A DNA stretch of 64,000 bases from NCBI RefSeq assembly GCF_002803095.1, contig NZ_PGLR01000001.1:1-64000 (forward strand), given 5' to 3'. Under the pieces are notes generated by a model that had not been told where the DNA came from, ran no database searches, and saw only the letters and a program-made list of their open reading frames with translations. Origin of the DNA: Pseudomonas sp. ZH-FAD. Lineage in GTDB: Bacteria; Pseudomonadota; Gammaproteobacteria; Pseudomonadales; Pseudomonadaceae. This document shows, one piece after another, positions 44,957 through 55,330 of the stretch. Numbering within the stretch: position 1 is the stretch's first letter; every line of letters begins with the position of its first letter. A program made the translations under genes and the position numbers.

Positions 44957-45859
44957 TCACTGCGCGGCCTGCAGACTCCACTCGGCCAGCTTCTGCTGCT
45001 TGTAGCTGAGCGCCGCAGCCGGCACCGGAGTGACCTTGCCAGTCTCCATCCAGCGCTTGAGGCGGTTGGCGTCGGCCATATGGGTGTACTTGCCGAACGC
45101 GCCGAGTACCACGAAGGCCACCGGGCGGTTGGCGATGGTGGTGGCCATCACCAGGCAGCGACCGGCGGCATTGGTGAAGCCGGTCTTGCTCAGGTTGATG
45201 TTCCAGTCGGGTTTGCGCACCAGGGCGTTGGTGTTGCGAAAACCCAGGGTGTAATTGGGCTTGCGGAAAGCCACGGTGGCTTCGGAGTCGGTGCTGAACT
45301 GGTGGATCAGCGGGTACTGGTTGGCCGCCTTGACCATCAGCGCCAGGTCACGCGCCGTGGCGACGTTCAGCTCGGACAGGCCGGTGGGTTCGACGAAGTG
45401 GCTGTTGTGCATGCCCAGCGCCTTGGCCTTGGCGTTCATGGCTGCGACGAAGGCGGCGTGACCACCCGGGTAATGGTGCGCAAGACTGGCGGCAGCGCGG
45501 TTCTCCGAGGACATCAGCGCCAGGTGCAGCATTTCGCGGCGCGTGATTTCACTGCCGATGCGCACGCGGGAGAACACGCCCTGCATCTCCTGGGTGTCGC
45601 GGATGGTGATGGGCAATACCTGGTCCAGCGGCAACTTGGCGTCGAGCACCACCATGGCGGTCATCAGCTTGGTGACCGAGGCAACCGGCAGGCGCAGGTC
45701 CGGGTTGCTGGAATAGAGCTCCTGGCCAGTCTTCAGATCGATCAGCAATGCACTACCGGCGGCCAGTTCCTGCTTTGGCTGAGCAGGTGCGGCCTGGAGG
45801 TTCGAAACAACAAGGCTGCCGCATAGCAGCAGGCCCAAAATCGAATGACGGAGTTTCAC
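44957..45859 (-). CDS. pbpG: D-alanyl-D-alanine endopeptidase (PBP7)
   Basis: A 300-residue periplasmic serine peptidase cleaving cross-links of peptidoglycan. It has a signal peptide (cleavage about residue 23) and penicillin-binding motifs S61-V-T-K64, S118-E-N120 and K225-T-G. Length and motifs fit PbpG rather than carboxypeptidases PBP5/6, which carry an extra C-terminal domain. Confidence 0.94.
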   Translation of the reverse strand: MKLRHSILGLLLCGSLVVSNLQAAPAQPKQELAAGSALLIDLKTGQELYSSNPDLRLPVASVTKLMTAMVVLDAKLPLDQVLPITIRDTQEMQGVFSRVRIGSEITRREMLHLALMSSENRAAASLAHHYPGGHAAFVAAMNAKAKALGMHNSHFVEPTGLSELNVATARDLALMVKAANQYPLIHQFSTDSEATVAFRKPNYTLGFRNTNALVRKPDWNINLSKTGFTNAAGRCLVMATTIANRPVAFVVLGAFGKYTHMADANRLKRWMETGKVTPVPAAALSYKQQKLAEWSLQAAQ

Positions 45860-45971
45860 GGTTCACTTCACCGGTTGGAGTGTGGGGGCCGCTGGCAGAC
45901 GTGGAAAACGACCGGCTAGAGCGGCGGCGATCAGTATAAGGATCACGCTTGGCTATTGCAGTATGGCCCGA

Positions 45972-46892
45972 TCAAACGGTTGCTGCTGGCGAATCCAGCT
46001 CGGCCTGCAACCAGTCGACGAAACGCGCGGTCAGGCGCTGGCGACGCTTGCGCTCGGGTAGCACCAGGTAATAGCCAAGTGCCGAATGCGCCTCGGCCTC
46101 ACCCAGACGACAGAGCAGCCCCTGAGCGAGAAGTTCATCCACCAGATGGCGCCAACCAATGGCCACGCCCTGCCCGGCAATCGCCGCCTGGATCAGCAGG
46201 GTGTAGTTGTCGAAACGCAACGCGCCGGGTGTCGGCAGGCTGGCGATGCCGAGGGCTCGGAACAATCCCTCCCAGTCGAACCAGCGCGAGCGGTGCTCGG
46301 GGCGCAGGTGCAGCAGCGGCAGCTCGGTCAGAACCTCCGTCGGCAGCGGTAGCTGACGCTCGCCGAGCAGACGCGGGCTGCACACCGGAAACACCTCTTC
46401 GCGGAACAGCAGGTGCGCTTCGCCATGCTTGAAACGACCGTCGCCAAAACGGATCGCCACGTCGATATCGCTGGGTACCGTGGCCGGGTCGCGCTCGCTG
46501 GTGATCAGGCTGACGTCCACCTCCGGGTACAGGCGGTTGAAGCGCTGCAGGCGCGGCATCAACCAGTAGGCGGCGAAGGCGAAGTCGGTGGCCACCTGCA
46601 GCACTTCATGCTGCTGGCGCGCGGTGACGGCGACGAGCCCGGCATCGAGGCTGGCCAGCCCTTCCTGCACATGCGCCAGCAACAGCTCGCCGGCCTCGGT
46701 CAGCACGATGCCGCGATAGACGCGATCGAACAGCCGCGTGGCCAGTTGCTGCTCCAGACGCTTGATCTGCTGGCTGATCGCCGGCTGGCTGCTGCCCAAC
46801 TCACTGGCGGCGGCGGTGAAACTGAGCTGGCGCGCGGCCGACTCGAACACCCGCAGCGCGTCGAGCGACAGCCCATCGATGGCTTTAAACAT
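45972..46892 (-). CDS. LysR regulator of choline-sulfate utilisation
   Basis: The 306-residue protein has a GcvA-like LysR HTH (LSLDALRVFESAARQLSFTAAASELGSSQPAISQQIKRLEQQLA) and effector domain. It is divergent from the choline sulfatase gene across 113 bp, matching the recalled PAO1 order PA0032-PA0031, where this LysR gene is annotated with choline sulfate use. The effector is inferred to be choline-O-sulfate or choline. Confidence 0.88.
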   Translation of the reverse strand: MFKAIDGLSLDALRVFESAARQLSFTAAASELGSSQPAISQQIKRLEQQLATRLFDRVYRGIVLTEAGELLLAHVQEGLASLDAGLVAVTARQQHEVLQVATDFAFAAYWLMPRLQRFNRLYPEVDVSLITSERDPATVPSDIDVAIRFGDGRFKHGEAHLLFREEVFPVCSPRLLGERQLPLPTEVLTELPLLHLRPEHRSRWFDWEGLFRALGIASLPTPGALRFDNYTLLIQAAIAGQGVAIGWRHLVDELLAQGLLCRLGEAEAHSALGYYLVLPERKRRQRLTARFVDWLQAELDSPAATV

Positions 46893-47005
46893 AAGTTCTG
46901 CTTATCCGAGGCATGTTTCACAGCCGGGTTTACCCTGCTGCCGTTCTACCGGAATCATGGGGCCAGCACTGTCGCATAAACCAACAGTATGGAATACCCG
47001 CCACC

Positions 47006-48514
47006 ATGAAGCGCCCGAACATCCTCTTCATCATGGCCGATCAGATGGCCGCGCCGATCCTGCCGCTGCACGACGCCGCCTCGCCGGTGCAGATGCCCAA
47101 CCTGATGAAGCTGGCCGAGCAGGCCGTGGTGTTCGACTCGGCCTACTGCAACAGCCCGCTCTGCGCGCCGTCACGCTTCACCCTGGTCAGCGGGCGGCTG
47201 CCATCGAAGATCGGCGCCTATGACAATGCCGCCGATTTCCCCGCCGATGTGCCGACCTATGCCCATTACCTGCGCCGCCTCGGCTACCGCACTGCGCTAT
47301 CGGGCAAGATGCACTTCTGCGGCCCGGACCAGCTGCACGGCTACGAAGAACGCCTGACCAGCGACATCTATCCGGCCGACTATGGCTGGGCAGTGAACTG
47401 GGACGAGCCGGAGGTACGCGCCAGTTGGTACCACAACATGTCCTCGGTACTGCAGGCCGGCCCCTGCGTGCGCAGCAACCAGCTGGATTTCGACGAGGAG
47501 GTGGTGTTCAAGGCCCGCCAGTACCTCTACGACCACGTGCGCATGACCCCGGATCAGCCGTTCTGCCTGACCGTGTCGATGACCCACCCGCATGACCCCT
47601 ACACCATCCCGCGCGAATACTGGGATCGCTACGAGGGCGTGGACATTCCTCTGCCGCGCCAGCACATCGAGCAGAGCGAGCAGGACCCGCACTCGCAGCG
47701 TCTGCTCAAGGTCATCGACCTGTGGGACAAACCGCTGCCCGAGGACAAGATCCGCGACGCCCGCCGCGCCTACTTCGGCGCCTGCAGCTATATCGACGAC
47801 AACATCGGCAAGCTGCTGAAGACGCTGGAAGAATGCGGCCTGGCCGAGGACACCCTGATCGTCTTCTCCGGCGACCACGGTGACATGCTTGGCGAGCGCG
47901 GCCTCTGGTACAAGATGCACTGGTTCGAGATGGCCGCCCGCGTGCCACTGCTGGTGCATGCGCCGCAGCGCTTCGCCGCGCGCCGGGTCAGCCAGTCGGT
48001 CTCCACTCTCGATCTGCTGCCAACACTGGTGGAACTGGCCGGCGGCCAGGTCGAGCAGGGCCTGGAGCTGGAGGGTCACTCGCTGCTGCCGCACCTGCAA
48101 GGCAAGGGTGGCCACGACGAAGTACTCGGTGAATACATGGCCGAAGGCACGGTCAGCCCGCTGATGATGATTCGCCGCGGGCCATGGAAGTTCGTCTATT
48201 CCGAACAGGACCCGCTGCTGCTGTTCAACCTGGACAATGACCCGCTCGAGCGTCAGAACCTGGCCGATTGCAGCGAGCACAAGGGCTTCCTCGCCGGCTT
48301 CCTGGCCGAGGCCCGCGAGCGCTGGGATATTCCGGCCATCCACGCCGCCACCCTGGCCAGTCAGCGCCGCCGCCGCCTGGTGGCCGAAGCACTGAGCCAG
48401 GGCAAGCTGACCAGTTGGGATCACCAGCCCTGGGTCGATGCCAGCCAACAGTACATGCGCAACCATATCGATCTCGACGACCTGGAACGCCGCGCTCGTT
48501 TTCCCCAGGTATGA
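47006..48514 (+). CDS. betC: Choline-sulfatase
   Basis: The 502-residue sulfatase hydrolyses choline-O-sulfate to choline and sulfate. C53 in the C-x-P-S-R signature (LCAPSRF) is the formylglycine precursor; metal-binding aspartates are in NILFIMADQ, and FSGDHGDMLGERG follows. The C-terminal WDHQPWVDASQQYMRNHIDLDDLE tail is the choline sulfatase extension. ATG at 47006 gives the family start; an upstream frame to 46913 is not needed. Confidence 0.95.
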   Translation: MKRPNILFIMADQMAAPILPLHDAASPVQMPNLMKLAEQAVVFDSAYCNSPLCAPSRFTLVSGRLPSKIGAYDNAADFPADVPTYAHYLRRLGYRTALSGKMHFCGPDQLHGYEERLTSDIYPADYGWAVNWDEPEVRASWYHNMSSVLQAGPCVRSNQLDFDEEVVFKARQYLYDHVRMTPDQPFCLTVSMTHPHDPYTIPREYWDRYEGVDIPLPRQHIEQSEQDPHSQRLLKVIDLWDKPLPEDKIRDARRAYFGACSYIDDNIGKLLKTLEECGLAEDTLIVFSGDHGDMLGERGLWYKMHWFEMAARVPLLVHAPQRFAARRVSQSVSTLDLLPTLVELAGGQVEQGLELEGHSLLPHLQGKGGHDEVLGEYMAEGTVSPLMMIRRGPWKFVYSEQDPLLLFNLDNDPLERQNLADCSEHKGFLAGFLAEARERWDIPAIHAATLASQRRRRLVAEALSQGKLTSWDHQPWVDASQQYMRNHIDLDDLERRARFPQV

Positions 48515-48543
48515 ACCTTTACCGACTGCCGCCCCCAAAAGGA

Positions 48544-48677
48544 CACCTCTAAAAACTACCTGCGTTGCCATCACTGCGTTAAAAACAGGCTCAAAATGCT
48601 CATTTACAGCTCGTAAACTCCGCTTTTTCGCCTGTTTTTGCCTTGCGCTGGCTGCCTCGCCTACGTTTTTAGAGGTG
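48544..48677. repeat. 134-bp palindromic element with 13-bp perfect terminal inverted repeats, copy 2
   Basis: CACCTCTAAAAAC at 48544-48556 is inverted at 48665-48677. Between them the two halves are imperfect complements around the centre ATTTAC-AGCTC-GTAAAC (about 48602-48618). The same core occurs upstream of purK (18655-18737). It ends 31 bp before the choline-binding-protein gene. Confidence 0.72.
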
Positions 48678-48707
48678 CCCAACACAGAAGAAAAAAGGAG
48701 AGACGCC

Positions 48708-49628
48708 ATGAACCGATTCAGTGTGCTGTTACTCGCGGCAGCGCTCACCAGCGCCGGCAACGTCCGGGCCGAGGACGCCGCCTGTGCCACGGTCAAGCTG
48801 GGTGACCCGGGCTGGAGCGACATCGCCGTGACCAACGGCATCGCCAGCTTCCTGCTCGACGGCCTGGGCTACAAGGCGCAAACCCAGACCCTGGCCGTGC
48901 CGATCATCTTCGCCGGGCTGCAGAAGGGCCAGGTCGACGTCTTCCTCGGCAACTGGATGCCGGCGCAGCAGAGCAATTACGACAAGTTCGTCGCCAGCGG
49001 CGAGGTGGACAAGCTGGCGCAGAACCTCGAAGGCACCGAGTACACCCTGGCCGTACCAACCTATGCCTATGAGGCCGGGGTGAAGACCTTCGCCGACCTC
49101 GACAAGCACGCCGACCAGTTCGGCAAGAAGCTCTACGGCATCGCTTCCGGCTCACCCGCCAACGAGTCGATCAGGCAGATGATCGCCGCCGACGAATTCG
49201 GCCTGGGCGACTGGACGCTGGTGGAGTCCAGCGAACAGGCGATGCTGGTGCAGGTCGGTCGCGCGGTGAAACGCGACCAGTTCGTGGTGTTCCTCGGCTG
49301 GACGCCACACCCGATGAACGTGCAGTACGACATGAAGTACCTGAAAGGCGGCGAGAAGTATTTCGGCGACAGCGGCCAGGTCAACACCCTGGCGCGCAAG
49401 GGCTACGCCGCGCAGTGCCCCAACGTCGGCAAGCTGCTGAGCAACCTGACTTTCACCCAGGAGATGGAGAACAGCATCATGGATCAGGTGCTGAGCAAGC
49501 AGGCCAGCAACGACGCCGCGATCAAGGCCTGGCTTCAGGCCAACCCGCAGGTACTCGATGGCTGGCTGCAGGGCGTGACCACCCGCGACGGTGGCGACGG
49601 TCTGGCCGCTGTGAAGGCGCGGCTTTGA
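48708..49628 (+). CDS. Choline/betaine ABC transporter substrate-binding protein (ChoX-like)
   Basis: A 306-residue exported protein with signal peptide (cleavage near VRA, residue 21) and the OpuAC/ChoX fold: KLGDPGWSDIAVTNG with the ligand-cage tryptophan, VFLGNWMPAQQ and VVFLGWTPHPMN with further aromatic cage residues. It should bind choline or a quaternary amine in the periplasm. AAGGAGAG lies six bases before the ATG. No ATPase or permease is nearby; it must share a system elsewhere or act as sensor. Confidence 0.92.
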   Translation: MNRFSVLLLAAALTSAGNVRAEDAACATVKLGDPGWSDIAVTNGIASFLLDGLGYKAQTQTLAVPIIFAGLQKGQVDVFLGNWMPAQQSNYDKFVASGEVDKLAQNLEGTEYTLAVPTYAYEAGVKTFADLDKHADQFGKKLYGIASGSPANESIRQMIAADEFGLGDWTLVESSEQAMLVQVGRAVKRDQFVVFLGWTPHPMNVQYDMKYLKGGEKYFGDSGQVNTLARKGYAAQCPNVGKLLSNLTFTQEMENSIMDQVLSKQASNDAAIKAWLQANPQVLDGWLQGVTTRDGGDGLAAVKARL

Positions 49629-49686
49629 ATTAACCGCGGCAAGTGAGTAGGGTGGAGTCGCCTGCGGCCCACCCTCGACCCAAATC

Positions 49687-51258
49687 ATGCGCCTACCTGA
49701 CCGACAGACCCTGCTGCCGTTTCTCCGCTGGTTACCTGGCACCAGCCGCAAGACCCTCGGCAACGACCTGCTGGTGGGCCTGACCGGTGCCATCCTGGCC
49801 CTGCCGCAATCGCTGGCCTACGCGCTGATTGCTGGCCTGCCCGCCGAATACGGCCTGTACGCCGCCATCGTGCCGGTGATCATCGCCTGTCTGTGGGGCT
49901 CGTCCTGGCACCTGATCTGCGGGCCGACCGCCGCGATCTCCATCGTCCTGTTCACCAGCGTCAGCCCCATGGCGCGCATCGGCAGCGACGAATTCATCGC
50001 CCTGATCCTGCTGCTGACCTTTCTCGCCGGGCTGTTCCAGTGGCTGCTAGGTATGCTGCGCTTCGGCGCCCTGGTGAACTTCGTCTCGCAGTCGGTGGTG
50101 CTCGGCTTCACCCTCGGCGCGGCGCTGGTGATCGCCATCGGGCAGATGCCCAATCTGCTCGGTGTCGAGGTCGCCAGCCAACCCACGGCCCTGACCAGCC
50201 TGCTGCAGATCGGCCAGCACCTGCCCGAGGCGCACTGGCCGAGTCTGGCCCTGGCGGCCTTCACCCTGCTGCTCAGCGTGGCCGTGCGCAAGCTCTGGCC
50301 AAAAGCGCCTGCACTGTTGATCGGCCTGGTCTGCGGCAGCCTGCTGGCCTGGTTGCTGCCGGCACGTTTCGTCGATGAAATCGCCCTGGTGGCGCCGTTC
50401 GCCGGTGGCCTGCCGCCATTTACTGTGCTGAGTTTCGACCTCGACGACGTGCTCCGTCTGCTACCGGCAGCGGTGGCCTGCGGCATGCTCGGGCTGGTCA
50501 CCAGCCTGTCCATCGCCCGTGCGCTGGCGGTGAAATCGCACCAGTTCCTCGACGCCAACCAGGAGGTACGCGCCCAGGGCCTGTCGAACATGCTCGGGCC
50601 GTGGTTCTCCGCCTCGCTGTCGGCCGGCTCCTTCACCCGCTCGGCGCTGAACCTGCAGGCTGGCGCGCGTACGCCGTTGGCCGGGGTGTTCTCAGCGCTG
50701 CTGGTGGCGTTGTTCGCGGTGTTCGGCGCAGCGCTGCTGACACATATCCCGCTGCCGGTGATGGCGGCCGGCATCCTGCTGATCTGCTGGGGTCTGGTGG
50801 ACCTGCCGGCGATCCGTGCACTACGTCGGGTCAGTCGCTCCGAGTTCATGGTGATGCTGCTGACCTTCGCCGCCACCCTGGTGCTGGAGCTGCAGACGGC
50901 AATCTACGCCGGCGTGCTGGCCTCGCTGTTCTTCTACCTCAAGCGCACCTCGCAGCCGCGCGTGCGCCTATGGCAGGACGGCGAAGACGAGGTGCTGCGC
51001 ATCGAGGGCTCGATCTTCTTCGGCGCCTGCCAGTACATCCAGCAGTTGCTGCAGCGCAGCCGCGGCCAGCGCCTGGTGATCGACGCGCGGCACATCAACT
51101 TCATCGACTACGCCGGGGTGGAGATGCTGCACCAGGAGGCACGCCGCCTGCAGGCGCTAAAGCGTAGTCTGGTGCTGCGTCAGGCACGGCCGCCAGTGGT
51201 GGAGGAAATCCTCAAGCTGGAAGGCGCCGAGCGCTGCCCGGTGCAGTTCGAAGACTGA
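49687..51258 (+). CDS. SulP family sulfate transporter with STAS domain (choline-sulfate cluster)
   Basis: The 523-residue transporter has about twelve helices and a C-terminal STAS domain (about 440-515, LVIDARHINFIDYAGVEML). LPQSLAYALIAGLPAEYGLYAAIVP and SASLSAGSFTRSALNLQAGARTPL are SulP transport-core motifs. Being downstream of choline sulfatase, it could import choline sulfate or manage the released sulfate. PAO1 keeps a SulP gene beside betC (PA0029, from recall), supporting a linked function. Confidence 0.9.
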   Translation: MRLPDRQTLLPFLRWLPGTSRKTLGNDLLVGLTGAILALPQSLAYALIAGLPAEYGLYAAIVPVIIACLWGSSWHLICGPTAAISIVLFTSVSPMARIGSDEFIALILLLTFLAGLFQWLLGMLRFGALVNFVSQSVVLGFTLGAALVIAIGQMPNLLGVEVASQPTALTSLLQIGQHLPEAHWPSLALAAFTLLLSVAVRKLWPKAPALLIGLVCGSLLAWLLPARFVDEIALVAPFAGGLPPFTVLSFDLDDVLRLLPAAVACGMLGLVTSLSIARALAVKSHQFLDANQEVRAQGLSNMLGPWFSASLSAGSFTRSALNLQAGARTPLAGVFSALLVALFAVFGAALLTHIPLPVMAAGILLICWGLVDLPAIRALRRVSRSEFMVMLLTFAATLVLELQTAIYAGVLASLFFYLKRTSQPRVRLWQDGEDEVLRIEGSIFFGACQYIQQLLQRSRGQRLVIDARHINFIDYAGVEMLHQEARRLQALKRSLVLRQARPPVVEEILKLEGAERCPVQFED

Positions 51259-51280
51259 GCGAGGCCGCTCGTCCTGGCCA

Positions 51281-51631
51281 TCATTCGTCTGCGAGCGTGC
51301 TCAGATCCAGCGGGCGCACCTGACCGAGCCATAGCGGCCAGTCGCGGTGGTCACGCAGCTCGTTGTCAGTGATCGGGTGCACCAGCACGTTGAGGCCATT
51401 GCGGTGTTGCATCAGCCAGGGCACCAGTTCGCCGAACAGCTCAGGACGAAAGGCCAGCTGACAGCTCCAATCCGGGTGTGGCCCGACTGGACGCTCGTGC
51501 ATCCGTCCCATCTTCAGAGGAAAAAGCCGCGCGGCTTCTTCGCACAGCGCACGGGCCTGATCGAGGGTACTGGCGTCGAAGTAAACATGGGCGTGATAGC
51601 CCCTGATCCTCGGCAGCGCTTGCTCGTCCAT
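51281..51631 (-). CDS. DOPA 4,5-dioxygenase family protein
   Basis: The 116-residue protein has the small DOPA-dioxygenase-like fold: GYHAHVYFD at the N-terminus and RPVGPHPDWSCQLAF followed by NVLVHPITDNELRDHRDWPLWLG, with conserved histidines H14, H51 and H85 likely to bind iron. The true substrate in bacteria is unknown. It sits 6 bp downstream of aroE on the same strand and is probably co-transcribed. Confidence 0.85.
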   Translation of the reverse strand: MDEQALPRIRGYHAHVYFDASTLDQARALCEEAARLFPLKMGRMHERPVGPHPDWSCQLAFRPELFGELVPWLMQHRNGLNVLVHPITDNELRDHRDWPLWLGQVRPLDLSTLADE

Positions 51632-51637
51632 GCCCGC

Positions 51638-52459
51638 TCAGCCTGCCAGTTGACGGCGCAGCTCAGCCAGCACCGGCGCGGTGTCCGGACGCACGCCACG
51701 CCACAGCTCGAACGCCTCGGCCGCCTGCTCGACCAGCATGCCCAGCCCGTCCAGGCAGCGCGCCGCGCCCTGCTCGGCTGCCCAGCGGTTGAAGGCGGTC
51801 GCCTCAAGGCCGTACATCATGTCGTAGCAGACGGTATGGCCAGGCAGGATCAGGCTTGGCGCAATCGGCGGCAACTCACCACCGAGGCTGGCGGAAGTAC
51901 CGTTGACAATCAGGTCCACCGGCGCATCGATCCAGTCGAAGCCAGCGGCGACCAGCCGGCCGAGGTCGGCAAATTCACGCACCAGTTGTTCGGCCTTGGC
52001 CACGGTGCGGTTGGCAATCACCAGCACCGCCGGCTTCTGCGCCAGGAAGGGTTCCAGCACGCCGCGCACGGCACCACCGGCGCCGAGCACGAGGATGCGC
52101 TTGCCCGCCAGGCTGAAACCGGCGTTGTCCTGCAGGTCACGGGTCAGGCCGGCGCCATCGGTGTTGTCGCCGAGCAAACGGCCATCCTCAAGTTTCTTCA
52201 GGGTGTTCACTGCGCCGGCGCGTCGCGCACGCTCGGTGAGCTCGTCGGCCAGGCGAAAGGCCTCTTCCTTGAACGGTACGGTGACGTTGCCACCTTGGCC
52301 CTCGGCGAAGAAGGCGCGGGCATCGCCGACGAAGTCATCCAGCGGCGCCAGGCGCGCGTCATAGGTCAGCGCCTGGCCGGTCTGCTCCGCAAACAGGCGG
52401 TGGATCAGCGGCGATTTGCTATGGCCGATGGGGTTGCCGAAGACGCAGTAGCGGTCCAT
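51638..52459 (-). CDS. aroE: Shikimate dehydrogenase
   Basis: The 273-residue NADPH enzyme reduces 3-dehydroshikimate to shikimate. N-terminal [10 protein letters not shown], catalytic lysine in [20 protein letters not shown] and the cofactor loop GAGGAVRG are all present. It follows hemF on the same strand but after a 144-bp gap with a REP-like repeat. Confidence 0.97.
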   Translation of the reverse strand: MDRYCVFGNPIGHSKSPLIHRLFAEQTGQALTYDARLAPLDDFVGDARAFFAEGQGGNVTVPFKEEAFRLADELTERARRAGAVNTLKKLEDGRLLGDNTDGAGLTRDLQDNAGFSLAGKRILVLGAGGAVRGVLEPFLAQKPAVLVIANRTVAKAEQLVREFADLGRLVAAGFDWIDAPVDLIVNGTSASLGGELPPIAPSLILPGHTVCYDMMYGLEATAFNRWAAEQGAARCLDGLGMLVEQAAEAFELWRGVRPDTAPVLAELRRQLAG

Positions 52460-52504
52460 GGAAAGTCCTGTAACGGTAGAAATCTACGAAACTGACGCCG
52501 TCCT

Positions 52505-52588
52505 GTAGGAGCCCCGCCTCGGGGCGAAGCCTTTGCTTTGCCTCGGTAGCACACGCCGCCGTCATTCGCTGCGGGGCGCAGCTCCTAC
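52505..52588. repeat. REP-like inverted repeat between hemF and aroE
   Basis: GTAGGAGCCCCGCCTCGGGGC begins at 52505 and a complementary GCGGGGCGCAGCTCCTAC closes at 52571-52588, giving a long-range hairpin within the 144-bp gap. Confidence 0.7.
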
Positions 52589-52603
52589 AAGAGAAAATGG
52601 AAG

Positions 52604-53647
<1,044 letters not shown>

Positions 53648-53665
53648 TCAGACAAGGAATCCGAG

Positions 53666-54643
53666 ATGGCAAAGCGTATCGAGTTCAGCCAGCATGGCGG
53701 CAGCGACGTGCTGCAGTACCGTGACTACCAGCCGGCAGCACCAGGCCCGCGCGAGGTGCGCGTGGCCAACCAGGCCATCGGCCTGAACTTCATCGACACC
53801 TACTTCCGCAGCGGTCTGTACCAGCCACCCGCGCTGCCTTCGAGCCTGGGCACCGAAGGTGCCGGCGTGGTCGAAGCGATTGGCAGCGAGGTCAAAGGCA
53901 TCAAAGTCGGTGACCGCGTCGCCTACGCCACCGGCCCGCTCGGCGCCTACAGCGAACTGCACGTGCTGCCCGCCGACAAGTTGGTGAAACTGCCGGACAA
54001 CATCAGCTTCGAGCAGGCCGCTGCGGTGATGCTCAAGGGCCTTACCGTGCAGTACCTGTTGCGCCAGACCTATGAGCTCAAGGGCGGTGAGACCATCCTG
54101 CTCCACGCTGCGGCCGGCGGTGTGGGTTCCTTCGCCTGCCAATGGGCCAGAGCGCTGGGTGTGAAGCTGATCGGCACCGTCAGCTCGGCCGAGAAAGCGG
54201 CGCGGGCCAAGGAACAGGGTGCCTGGGCGACCATCGACTACAGCCATGAAAACGTCGTGCAGCGCGTACTGGAACTGACCGACGGCGCCAAGTGCCCGGT
54301 GGTCTACGACGGCGTCGGTAAGGACACCTGGGAAACCTCGCTGGACTGCGTGGCACCGCGCGGCCTGCTGGTCAGCTTTGGCAATGCCTCGGGCGCGGTA
54401 ACCGGCGTCAACCTGGGCATCCTCGCGCAGAAGGGCTCGCTGTACGTCACCCGCCCGACCCTGGCCGGCTACGCCACCAGCGCGCAGCGCCTGCAGGCCA
54501 TGGCCGACGAGCTATTCGGCATGATCGCCAGCGGCAAGCTGCAGGTGGAAATCAGCAACCGCTACGCGCTCAAGGACGCCGCCGCCGCGCAGGATGCGCT
54601 GAGCTCAAGGCAGACCACCGGCTCGACCATTTTGTTGCCGTAG
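53666..54643 (+). CDS. qor: NADPH:quinone oxidoreductase (zeta-crystallin type)
   Basis: The 325-residue MDR-superfamily enzyme lacks zinc ligands, as Qor does. The quinone reductase signature is GLNFIDTYFRSGLY, the cofactor loop is HAAAGGVGSFACQWARALG, and it ends SRQTTGSTILLP. It reduces quinones by single electrons. ATG at 53666 is preceded by a weak AAGGAA site. Confidence 0.94.
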   Translation: MAKRIEFSQHGGSDVLQYRDYQPAAPGPREVRVANQAIGLNFIDTYFRSGLYQPPALPSSLGTEGAGVVEAIGSEVKGIKVGDRVAYATGPLGAYSELHVLPADKLVKLPDNISFEQAAAVMLKGLTVQYLLRQTYELKGGETILLHAAAGGVGSFACQWARALGVKLIGTVSSAEKAARAKEQGAWATIDYSHENVVQRVLELTDGAKCPVVYDGVGKDTWETSLDCVAPRGLLVSFGNASGAVTGVNLGILAQKGSLYVTRPTLAGYATSAQRLQAMADELFGMIASGKLQVEISNRYALKDAAAAQDALSSRQTTGSTILLP

Positions 54644-54651
54644 AACAGTCA

Positions 54652-54693
54652 CGGCTAAAGCCCCTCCCACGATCGTGGGAGGGGCTTTAGCCG
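54652..54693. repeat. Perfect 42-bp REP palindrome
   Basis: The whole stretch is self-complementary, centred on CACGATCGTG, with CGGCTAAAGCCCCTCCC arms. It lies 9 bp after qor and 14 bp before the tsaC stop, between convergent genes, and can act as a shared terminator-like hairpin. Confidence 0.85.
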
Positions 54694-54707
54694 CGAGCAT
54701 TGGCCAG

Positions 54708-55265
54708 TCAGGACGGGCGAATCACATCGCCCGTACGCAGATCGCGGATCAGGCTGGGATTCTTGCGTCCACCCAGGGCGCCGCCAAGGACCTTGTCCAG
54801 TTCGCCCGGGAAATATTGCTCGACGCGCAGACGCGAACGCGCTGAAGGGCGCCCCGCCGGGTTGGCCGAGGTGGAGATCAGCGGCCCGGTGTAGCGGCAC
54901 AGCGCACGCACCAGCGGATGGTCACTGACGCGCAGGGCAACGGTATCGTGCTGACCTGTGACCCACTCGGGCAGACGATTCTGATGCGGCACCAGCCAGG
55001 TGTTCGGACCTGGCCAGCTGCCGGCCAGACGCTCCTGCCAGACCTCTGGCAGATCATCGAGCAGAAAGTCGAACTGTTCGATGTCGTCGGCCACCACGAT
55101 CAGCCCCTTGTGCATCGGCCGCTCCTTGAGCGCCAGCAGACGATCCACCGCCGCTTCGTTCCAGGGATCGCAGCCCAGGCCCCAGACCGCCTCGGTCGGA
55201 TAGGCGATCACGCCCCCCTCACGCACCACTCGCGCCGTTTGCTGTATCTGCCAGTTGCTGGCCAT
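54708..55265 (-). CDS. tsaC: L-threonylcarbamoyladenylate synthase (Sua5/YrdC family)
   Basis: A 185-residue YrdC-type protein without the Sua5 C-terminal domain, so TsaC. It makes threonylcarbamoyl-AMP for the t6A37 modification of ANN-reading tRNAs. [42 protein letters not shown] and [12 protein letters not shown] are diagnostic blocks. It precedes dprA in the chromosome as in PAO1, but the two have a 65-bp gap and are on the same strand. Confidence 0.95.
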   Translation of the reverse strand: MASNWQIQQTARVVREGGVIAYPTEAVWGLGCDPWNEAAVDRLLALKERPMHKGLIVVADDIEQFDFLLDDLPEVWQERLAGSWPGPNTWLVPHQNRLPEWVTGQHDTVALRVSDHPLVRALCRYTGPLISTSANPAGRPSARSRLRVEQYFPGELDKVLGGALGGRKNPSLIRDLRTGDVIRPS

Positions 55266-55330
55266 CGACTGTCTCCCGCGGAATCAATGGGCGGCAGTCT
55301 ATCCAAGCCAATCGAGACCTGCCACGGCCC

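Noticed and set aside
47297-48841. A 514-codon minus-strand open frame opposite betC
   Set aside because: It is antisense to the choline sulfatase with all its catalytic motifs, and its composition is typical of a GC-driven shadow frame.
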